Below are positions 1 to 5,039 of a stretch of DNA of 13,233 bases, in pieces. The first letter of the stretch is position 1; the number at the start of each line of letters is the position of its first letter. Under the pieces are notes generated by a model. The model was not told the DNA's origin. It saw nothing but the letters and a program-made list of their open reading frames with translations, and did not search any database. This stretch comes from CAYGWP01 sp964353455. GTDB taxonomy: Bacteria; Planctomycetota; Phycisphaerae; FEN-1346. The stretch spans positions 1 to 13,233 of the forward strand of contig CAYGWP010000545.1 in the NCBI GenBank assembly GCA_964353455.1, written 5' to 3'. Both the position numbers and the translations under genes were made by a program.

Positions 1-18
1 GGGCGCTTTGTTTGGAAA

Positions 19-78
19 CCAAACGCGGCGGGTCGGGAGACCCGCCGCGCAGAGTATGAATCTAGCGCTGTCATACTA
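19..78. repeat. 60-bp perfect direct repeat, copy 1
   Basis: This 60-bp block is identical, base for base, to 151-210. Each copy has two inverted repeats. The first is CGCGGCGGGTC (24-34) and GACCCGCCGCG (39-49) around a GGGA loop. The second is AGTATGA (53-59) and TCATACT (71-77) around an 11-nt loop. A further small hairpin, GTTTGG-AAA-CCAAAC (10-24), abuts this copy. The two-hairpin layout resembles REP/MITE-like elements. No coding function is visible. That it is mobile is inference; the repetition and the palindromes are directly visible. Confidence 0.9.
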
Positions 79-106
79 TAGCGTTTCGTTTTAAGATTGC
101 GTAGGT

Positions 107-134
107 GCGCGGCGGTTCTCCTGAACCGCCGCGC
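107..134. repeat. Inverted, covarying hairpin between the 60-bp repeats
   Basis: A 12-bp perfect stem, GCGCGGCGGTTC (107-118) with GAACCGCCGCGC (123-134), encloses the loop TCCT. Read on the minus strand the loop is AGGA, close to the GGGA loop of the flanking repeats. The stem is the same as theirs except that GGGTC/GACCC has become GGTTC/GAACC, a paired change that keeps the helix. It is therefore probably a diverged, inverted member of the same hairpin family. Confidence 0.75.
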
Positions 135-150
135 CGATACACATGAAGTG

Positions 151-210
151 CCAAACGCGGCGGGTCGGGAGACCCGCCGCGCAGAGTATGAATCTAGCGC
201 TGTCATACTA
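151..210. repeat. 60-bp perfect direct repeat, copy 2 (overlaps lon stop codon)
   Basis: Identical to 19-78, starting 132 bp downstream of it. Its last three bases (208-210, CTA on the plus strand) are the TAG stop codon of lon on the minus strand, so the repeat boundary and the end of the lon reading frame coincide. Either the element inserted at the lon 3' end and supplied the stop, or it targets such sites. Confidence 0.9.
156..181 (-). terminator. Putative hairpin terminator downstream of lon
   Basis: About 27 nt beyond the lon stop the minus strand has an 11-bp, almost pure G:C stem (CGCGGCGGGTC, loop TCCC, GACCCGCCGCG) followed by a short T run (TTTGG). It sits where an intrinsic terminator is expected, but the T tract is only three long, so termination is likely but not certain. 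The stem belongs to the 60-bp repeat, so any terminator role may be borrowed from a repeat element. Confidence 0.45.
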
Positions 211-2634
211 ATCGGCGGCGTCGCCGTTAGCCTTGGTCTTCGGCGGTTTCGGTTCGGGTTTCCAGTTGTTCGTGAGCGCCAGCGGCAGCACTTCCTCCAT
301 CGTGCGGACGTAGTGGAAGGTCATGTCGCGGACGATCCCCTTGGGGATTTCGGCCACGTCCTTGCGGTTGCGTTCGGGCAGGATGACGGTGTTGATGCCC
401 GCGCGCTTGGCGGCAAGGACCTTTTCCTTTATGCCGCCCACGGGCAGCACCAGGCCCCGCAGCGTGATTTCGCCGGTCATGGCCACGGTGGGCCTGACGG
501 CGTGGTCCGTCAGGAGCGACATGAGGGCCGTGAATATGGCGATGCCGGCGCTCGGTCCGTCCTTCGGGGTGGCGCCTTCAGGTATGTGGATATGCAGGTC
601 CTTCTTCCGGAACTCCCCGGCCTCGATGCCCCACTGTTGGCCTCGCGACCGGATGTACGAGATGGCCGCCTGGGCCGACTCCTTCATCACGTCACCCAGT
701 TGCCCCGTCAGGCTGACCTTGCCCGCGCCGGGCATGTTGGTGGCCTCGATGAAGAGTATGTCGCCGCCGACGGGCGTCCACCCCAGGCCGGTCGCCACCC
801 CCGGTGTCGAGGTACGGAGTTTCACCTCCGGTAGGAACTTCTCCGCGCCGAGGAAGCCGGCGACGCCTGCGGCCGCAAGGACGGTCGGTTTCGTGTTGCC
901 GCCGGCGATCTTGCGGGCGACGCCGCGGCAGACGGCGGCGATCTCGCGCTCCAGGTTCCGCACCCCCGCCTCGTGCGTGTAGTAGCGGACGATCTGCCTC
1001 AGGCCCGCCTGAGTGAACCGCACCTCGCGGGTCGAGAGGCCGTGCTCCCTGCGCTGCCGCGGCACGAGGTACCGCTGCGCGATGGCCAGTTTCTCTTCCT
1101 CAACGTATCCAGACAGGTTGATGACTTCGAGGCGGTCCCTCAGGGCCGGCGGCACCGTGTCCAGCATGTTCGCCGTCGCGATGAAGAGCACCCGCGAAAG
1201 GTCGAACGGCACGTCCAGGTAATGGTCGGTGAAGGTGTTGTTCTGCTCGGGGTCCAGGACCTCCAGCAGGGCGCTCGTGGGGTCTCCGTGCCAGTCGTGC
1301 GCGAGTTTATCGACCTCGTCGAGCATGAACACGGGGTTGTTGACGGCGGCCTTCCTGAGTTCCATGATGATGCGGCCGGGCAGCGCGCCGACGTAGGTGC
1401 GCCGGTGTCCGCGGATTTCGGCCTCGTCGCGCATGCCCCCCAGGGAGATGCGGACGAACTTGCGGCCCATCGCGCGGGCGATGCTCTGGCCGAGGCTGGT
1501 CTTTCCGACGCCGGGGGGGCCGACGAAGCAGAGTATCGGGCCGCGGAGGCTCGCACGCAGTTTCCGCACCGCCAGGTACTCCAGGATCCGCTTCTTCGGC
1601 TGATCCAGGCCGTAGTGGTCGCGGTTCAGGATCTCTTCGGCTTCCTTGAGGTCTATGCGGTCCTCGGTGCTCCTGGACCACGGCATCTCGGCCATGTATT
1701 CAAGATATGTGCGGATGACGTTGAAGTCCGGCGACTGGACGGGCATGGCCTCCAGGCGCGACAGTTCCCTGTCGGCCTCGGCCCGGACCTTGTCGGGCAT
1801 GCCGGCGTCGGCGGTCTCCTTCCGCAACTGCTCCATGAGGAGGGTCTTCTCGTCCTTCTCCCCCAGTTCCTTCTGGATGCTCTTCATCTGCTCGCGCAGG
1901 TAGTATTCCTTCTGGGTTTCCTCGATGCGTCCGCGGGCGTCGGACTGGATTTTGCTCGCCAGTTCCAGCACTTCGATTTCGCGCTGCATGAGTTCCGTGG
2001 CGATGCGCAGGCGCTGGCCGACGCGCGGCTCCTCAAGGAGCGCCTGCTTCTTGGCGGTCTCGACGTTCATGTTGGCGGCGATGAAGTCCGCCAGTTGCCC
2101 GGGGTTATCTATGGACGAGACGACCGCGATCGCCTCCTGCGGGATGCGGGGCGAGAGTTCGATGATCCGCGTTATGAGCGCCCGCGCCGAAACCAGCAGC
2201 GCGTCGAGTTCCTTGCCGGCCTCCACCACGTCGGGCATCGGCGTCGCGTCGGCCAGGTAGTACGGGTCGGTCTGCGTAAAGGTCTCCAGGCGCACCCGCG
2301 TGACGGCCTGCACGATCAGCGTCTGGCTGTCATCGGGCATCCGCACGAGCTTGAGGACCCGCACGGCGCAGCCCACGCGGTACAGGTCCTCCAGGGGCGG
2401 CTCCTCCTGCGACGCCTGCTTCTGCGTCACGACCGCCAGCACGCGGTCGGCCAGCATCACGTCTCGCACCAGGGCCAGGCTGCGCCTGCGCCCGACCGTC
2501 AGCGGCTGGATGATGCCGGGGAACAGCACCGCCTCGCGGATCGGCATCACCGGGAGGTTCCCGGGGATGGCGGCCTCATCCGGCCTTGCGGGCGCCGTTT
2601 CGGGCGGTTTCTGGACTTTTACCTGGTCGGCCAA
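208..2634 (-). CDS. lon: ATP-dependent protease Lon (LonA type)
   Basis: Lon is a cytoplasmic homo-hexameric AAA+ serine protease that unfolds and degrades damaged and regulatory proteins. The frame can be read from a GTG at 2688 (826 codons; the numbers below use that start). The order is an N-terminal LonN substrate-binding domain (about 46-240), a helical linker, and AAA+ with Walker A GPPGVGKT (390-397) and Walker B VFMLDEVD (453-460). The C-terminal protease domain has catalytic Ser713 in PKDGPSAG and Lys756 in GGIKEK; their 43-residue spacing equals that of E. coli S679/K722. I prefer the TTG start at 2634 (808 aa), because AAAGGAG at 2643-2649 lies 8 nt before it, whereas no Shine-Dalgarno precedes the GTG. 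It is the last gene after four sHsp genes, 151 bp behind the nearest. The product is full length with all key residues present, so it should be active. Confidence 0.97.
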   Translation of the reverse strand: MADQVKVQKPPETAPARPDEAAIPGNLPVMPIREAVLFPGIIQPLTVGRRRSLALVRDVMLADRVLAVVTQKQASQEEPPLEDLYRVGCAVRVLKLVRMPDDSQTLIVQAVTRVRLETFTQTDPYYLADATPMPDVVEAGKELDALLVSARALITRIIELSPRIPQEAIAVVSSIDNPGQLADFIAANMNVETAKKQALLEEPRVGQRLRIATELMQREIEVLELASKIQSDARGRIEETQKEYYLREQMKSIQKELGEKDEKTLLMEQLRKETADAGMPDKVRAEADRELSRLEAMPVQSPDFNVIRTYLEYMAEMPWSRSTEDRIDLKEAEEILNRDHYGLDQPKKRILEYLAVRKLRASLRGPILCFVGPPGVGKTSLGQSIARAMGRKFVRISLGGMRDEAEIRGHRRTYVGALPGRIIMELRKAAVNNPVFMLDEVDKLAHDWHGDPTSALLEVLDPEQNNTFTDHYLDVPFDLSRVLFIATANMLDTVPPALRDRLEVINLSGYVEEEKLAIAQRYLVPRQRREHGLSTREVRFTQAGLRQIVRYYTHEAGVRNLEREIAAVCRGVARKIAGGNTKPTVLAAAGVAGFLGAEKFLPEVKLRTSTPGVATGLGWTPVGGDILFIEATNMPGAGKVSLTGQLGDVMKESAQAAISYIRSRGQQWGIEAGEFRKKDLHIHIPEGATPKDGPSAGIAIFTALMSLLTDHAVRPTVAMTGEITLRGLVLPVGGIKEKVLAAKRAGINTVILPERNRKDVAEIPKGIVRDMTFHYVRTMEEVLPLALTNNWKPEPKPPKTKANGDAAD

Positions 2635-2642
2635 GAATCCTG

Positions 2643-2649
2643 CTCCTTT
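2643..2649 (-). promoter_or_regulatory. Ribosome binding site supporting a TTG start for lon
   Basis: The minus strand reads AAAGGAG, then 8 nt, then TTG GCC GAC CAG. The spacing is ideal, and the residues it would cut off (MLRQQETPRRPASKGAGF) lie upstream of the conserved LonN domain. This is why the shorter start was chosen over the GTG at 2688. Confidence 0.6.
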
Positions 2650-2785
2650 CGAGGCCGGGCGCCGCGGAGTTTCCTGTTGCCGCAACACCGCTTCGCGCGG
2701 CCGGTCTCCCGAGCCTGCTCCGCCGCAGCAGCCCCGGCTGCGCAGGCCCGACCCGCCGCGTCAAGGCTCGTCCGGCGTCATCGCA

Positions 2786-3208
2786 CTACGTGGCGGCGGC
2801 CTTGCGTTTCGGGACCGTGAGCACGAGGAGGCCCTCGCGGTACTTGGCGCTTACGCCCTCCTCGTCGGCATCGGCCGGCAGGCGAAGGCTGCGGCAGAAC
2901 CGGCCCTGCTCGATCTCCATCTGGTGCACGCACGTCTTGGCGCGCGACGTCGGGTCGCCGCGCCAGCCGGACACGATCAGGCGATGATTCTCAGTAAATA
3001 CCTCAATATCATTGCGCCTCACGCCCGCCAGTTCCACGATCACTTCGTACCCCTCGGCCGTCTCCGAGACATCGACCGCAGGAGTCCAGTCGCTCCGCCG
3101 CGACCCCGTCTGGAATCGCGACTCCAGGATCCGGTGCATCAGGTTGCTCATGTGACTGGCCAGGTGGCCGATGTCGGGACGGCCCTGGGCGAGGATCAGC
3201 CGATGCAT
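2786..3208 (-). CDS. Small heat shock protein, Hsp20/alpha-crystallin family (copy 1, next to lon)
   Basis: This encodes a 140-aa small heat-shock protein, an ATP-independent holdase that binds unfolding proteins in large cytoplasmic oligomers. A variable N-terminal arm (1-40) is followed by the alpha-crystallin beta-sandwich. It opens at WTPAVDVSET (41-50), contains VELAGVRRNDIEV and GRFCRSLRLP, and ends with a variant of the family's A-x-x-x-G-V-L signature, YREGLLVLTVPK (123-134). The C-terminal tail is short and lacks an I-x-I/V anchor motif, ending KRKAAAT. AAGGAG lies 6 nt before the ATG. It is the sHsp gene closest to lon (151 bp from the preferred lon start) and has its own plausible promoter at 3248-3276, so it and lon may form a sub-operon. 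The family is certain; the client range is unknown. Confidence 0.93.
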   Translation of the reverse strand: MHRLILAQGRPDIGHLASHMSNLMHRILESRFQTGSRRSDWTPAVDVSETAEGYEVIVELAGVRRNDIEVFTENHRLIVSGWRGDPTSRAKTCVHQMEIEQGRFCRSLRLPADADEEGVSAKYREGLLVLTVPKRKAAAT

Positions 3209-3247
3209 GGCACGCTCCTTCGATTGGAGACCGGGTACACTGCCGCC

Positions 3248-3276
3248 ATCATAGCGTCTCCTGTGCCGTCAAGCAA
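3248..3276 (-). promoter_or_regulatory. Candidate promoter for the Hsp20 copy 1-lon unit
   Basis: On the minus strand a TTGCTT -35-like box (3271-3276) lies 17 nt from TATGAT (3248-3253), which matches the sigma-70 -10 consensus at five of six positions. It predicts a start near 3241 and a leader of about 32 nt carrying the AAGGAG ribosome binding site. An overlapping CTTGAC (3268-3273) resembles a heat-shock (sigma-32) -35 box, but no CCCCAT-like -10 follows it. This is pattern matching only. Confidence 0.45.
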
Positions 3277-3357
3277 CCATGCCAAGCGTGCGGGGGGCAG
3301 GCCCGCCGGCCAAATGCATCTCGCCGTTCAATCGAAAATCAAGAATCGAAGATGTGT

Positions 3358-3810
3358 TCAGTCGGCCTTCACCTCAACACGGTGCGCACGCGCCGATTCC
3401 TTCTTCGCCAGCCGGATCGAAAGCACCCCGAACCGCGCCTTCGCCTCCACCTTGTCGGCCTCCACCGGGGCCGGCAGCGTCAGCGTCCGGACGAACGCCC
3501 CGTACCGCCGCTCCACGCGATGGTAGTGCCGCGGGCTCTGGAGGGCCTCGCTCCGCTTCTCGCCGCGGACCGTCAGCACGTCGCCCGCCACAGAGATCTC
3601 CAGCGACGCCGGGTCGATCCCAGGAATCTCCACGTCCACCTCCACGCTCGTCTCGGTCTCCGCCACGTCCATCGCCGGGGCCCACTCGGCCAGGCCGAAC
3701 GGCTCCGCCGTCCCGGCCCAGAACCGGTTCAGAAGGTCGTTCATCTCCTCCCTGAGCGATGCCAGCGTCGCACCGGGCATCGTCCGGCCTCTCCACGGTA
3801 TAAGGGCCAT
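3358..3810 (-). CDS. Small heat shock protein, Hsp20/alpha-crystallin family (copy 2)
   Basis: A 150-aa sHsp starting MALIPWRGR. The helical N-terminal part (LREEMNDLLNRFW, about 19-31) is typical of bacterial class A-like sHsps. The crystallin domain starts at WAPAMDVAET (43-52), continues through VEIPGIDPASLEISV and YGAFVRTLTLP, and ends with the signature ARFGVLSIRLAKK (125-137). The C-terminal HRVEVKAD contains a V-x-V oligomerisation motif. The frame is open 17 codons further upstream, but ATG 3810 is chosen because AAGGAGG (3819-3825) lies 8 nt before it. It stands 104 bp downstream of copy 3, and a repeat element sits in that gap. It was probably co-transcribed with the upstream pair originally. 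Confidence 0.94.
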   Translation of the reverse strand: MALIPWRGRTMPGATLASLREEMNDLLNRFWAGTAEPFGLAEWAPAMDVAETETSVEVDVEIPGIDPASLEISVAGDVLTVRGEKRSEALQSPRHYHRVERRYGAFVRTLTLPAPVEADKVEAKARFGVLSIRLAKKESARAHRVEVKAD

Positions 3811-3850
3811 GATGGTTGCCTCCTTATTTCGAGCCGCGGCCGTGAGGCCT

Positions 3851-3873
3851 GCCCTGAGCAAAGCCGAAGGGTC
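3851..3873. repeat. Short interspersed repeat (CCCTGAGC...GAAGGG type)
   Basis: The core is CCCTGAGCAAAGCCGAAGGG (3852-3871), an imperfect hairpin (CCCT/AGGG plus an inner GGC/GCT stem on the minus strand). In one plus-strand frame it encodes the peptide ACPEQSRRV, which I remember as a recurrent false-ORF signature of an interspersed repeat in metagenome-derived genomes. That is memory, not a search. It lies in the 104-bp gap between Hsp20 copies 3 and 2, just upstream of the copy 2 ribosome binding site. Confidence 0.6.
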
Positions 3874-3914
3874 GCGGGTACTGGCAAGTGCCGGCGTCTC
3901 GCCCGCGGCGCCGC

Positions 3915-4304
3915 CTACTCGACTTTGACCTCAATCCGCCGCGGCCTCATCCGCTCGGACTTCGGCAGCCGGACCGTCAACACGCCCTGCCTGAGCGCCG
4001 CCTGGACCTTCGCCGTGTCGAAATCCGCCGGCAACTGGAACGCCCGGTAGAACTCCCCCGTCGCGAATTCCTGGAGCAGCGGCTCGCCCGGCGCATCTTC
4101 CTGCCGATGCGACCGGCCGCGGATCACCAGGACGTTTTCCTCCACGGTCACCGCAAGGCCCTCGGGGCGGACCCCCGGCATGTCGGCCACCAGCACCAGT
4201 TCGCCGGGCGTCTCGTAAATGTCGGTCGCCGGAACGAAGTAACTCTCCGGCGGCTCCGTGCCGCGCCTCGCCTCGCTCACCTCGATATTTGTGGTCTCGG
4301 CCAT
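3915..4304 (-). CDS. Small heat shock protein, Hsp20/alpha-crystallin family (copy 3)
   Basis: A 129-aa sHsp with a very short N-terminal arm (about 24 residues). The crystallin domain starts FVPATDIYET and continues with LVADMPGVRPEGLAVTV and GEFYRAFQLP. It ends with the canonical signature LRQGVLTVRLPKSE (104-117), followed by RIEVKVE, which has the I-x-V tail motif. The upstream sHsp gene stops at 4307-4309, two bases before this ATG. An alternative GTG at 4310 would overlap that stop by 4 bp (GTGA). Either arrangement means translational coupling. ATG is preferred because it is 9 nt from AGGGAGG, against 3 nt for GTG. The short arm may limit oligomer size and suits a partner in hetero-oligomers with copy 4, but that is inference. 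Confidence 0.94.
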   Translation of the reverse strand: MAETTNIEVSEARRGTEPPESYFVPATDIYETPGELVLVADMPGVRPEGLAVTVEENVLVIRGRSHRQEDAPGEPLLQEFATGEFYRAFQLPADFDTAKVQAALRQGVLTVRLPKSERMRPRRIEVKVE

Positions 4305-4306
4305 GG

Positions 4307-4804
4307 TCACGCGCCTCCCTTCCTGTCTTCACCGTCCGTCGTTCCGGCGGAATCGACCTTCACCGTGATGCGCTTCGGCTTCGCATCTTCGGCCTTCGGG
4401 ATGCGGACCGTGATGACCCCATCGGTCATCGTCGCCTCGGTCCTCGCGCTCTGGACCGGCCCCGGCAGGGTGATGGCGCGGCTGAACTTGCCGGTGTCGC
4501 GCTCACGCCGGTGCAGCGTCACACCTTCCTCCGGAACGGCGTCGGCCCGGCGACCGGAGACGGTCAACCGGTCGCCCGTCACGTACACCTCCAGGTCCTC
4601 CATTTCCAGCCCAGGGGCCTCGCACGCGACGATGTAATGGTCCCCGGTCTCCCAGACGTTCACCGGCGGATATACGAAGCCCGCCCGGAACCGACCAGGG
4701 ATGCCGAACTGCTTCCCGAAGACCGTGTCGAACAGGTGGTTCATTTCGCGCTGCAACTGGCCGAAAGGCCCTGCGGCCGGTACCCATCCTCTCATGATGG
4801 CCAT
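4307..4804 (-). CDS. Small heat shock protein, Hsp20/alpha-crystallin family (copy 4, first of the cluster)
   Basis: A 165-aa sHsp and the first gene of the tandem set. The N-terminal arm has the helical FGQLQREMNHLFDTVFG (14-30). The crystallin domain begins at YPPVNVWETG (45-54), followed by VACEAPGLEMEDLEVYV and GKFSRAITLP, and ends with the signature variant MTDGVITVRIPKAED (126-140). RITVKV (145-150) gives an I-x-V tail motif, and a charged 15-residue extension follows. AAGGAGG precedes the ATG by 6-7 nt. Its promoter should lie in the 235-bp space shared with mnmG, but I could not find a convincing heat-shock promoter or CIRCE operator there. Confidence 0.94.
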   Translation of the reverse strand: MAIMRGWVPAAGPFGQLQREMNHLFDTVFGKQFGIPGRFRAGFVYPPVNVWETGDHYIVACEAPGLEMEDLEVYVTGDRLTVSGRRADAVPEEGVTLHRRERDTGKFSRAITLPGPVQSARTEATMTDGVITVRIPKAEDAKPKRITVKVDSAGTTDGEDRKGGA

Positions 4805-4915
4805 GACTTGCCTCCTTGTCGCAGACCCGTTTTCGTTTGCCTCTCACCTGGCGTTGTGCAAAGCCGATGCCAATCGCGCAACCCGCCGCCGCAGCCGCCA
4901 TCTTCGGCCCAGGAT

Positions 4916-4931
4916 GTGCCTTTTCAGGCAC
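4916..4931. promoter_or_regulatory. Inverted repeat in the sHsp/mnmG divergent region
   Basis: GTGCCT (4916-4921), TTTC, AGGCAC (4926-4931) form a perfect 6-bp inverted repeat. A second one, CTGGC-AC-GCCAG, lies at 4966-4977. Both are in the 235-bp space between the divergent Hsp20 copy 4 and mnmG. They could be operators or leader hairpins for the sHsp genes. There is no direct evidence for either role. Confidence 0.25.
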
Positions 4932-4992
4932 GCGACCGGCGACGGCACGGGCCTCGACTGCCAATCTGGCACGCCAGCCGGCCGCCAGGACC

Positions 4993-5021
4993 TTTTCAAC
5001 CGCCCGGCCGGGTGGTACATT
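4993..5021 (+). promoter_or_regulatory. Candidate promoter for mnmG
   Basis: TTTTCA (4993-4998) and TACATT (5016-5021) each match four of six consensus positions and are separated by exactly 17 nt. The predicted start near 5028 would leave a leader of about 12 nt, and no Shine-Dalgarno is seen before the mnmG ATG. The boxes are weak and the assignment is tentative. Confidence 0.3.
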
Positions 5022-5039
5022 ACACTCTCGAGCAATCCT

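Noticed and set aside
973..2820. Long plus-strand open frame of 615 codons opposite lon
   Set aside because: It lies antisense to a clear Lon protein, shows no domain, and is explained by the high G+C codon pattern of lon.
4701..5039. N-terminal extension of the mnmG frame by 113 codons
   Set aside because: It runs through Hsp20 copy 4 and the intergenic space; the conserved FAD-binding start fits ATG 5040.
4805..5039. Sigma-54 or CIRCE-type control site upstream of the sHsp cluster
   Set aside because: A TGGCGTG...TTGGC match on the minus strand has the wrong GG-GC spacing, and no TTAGCACTC-N9-GAGTGCTAA is present.
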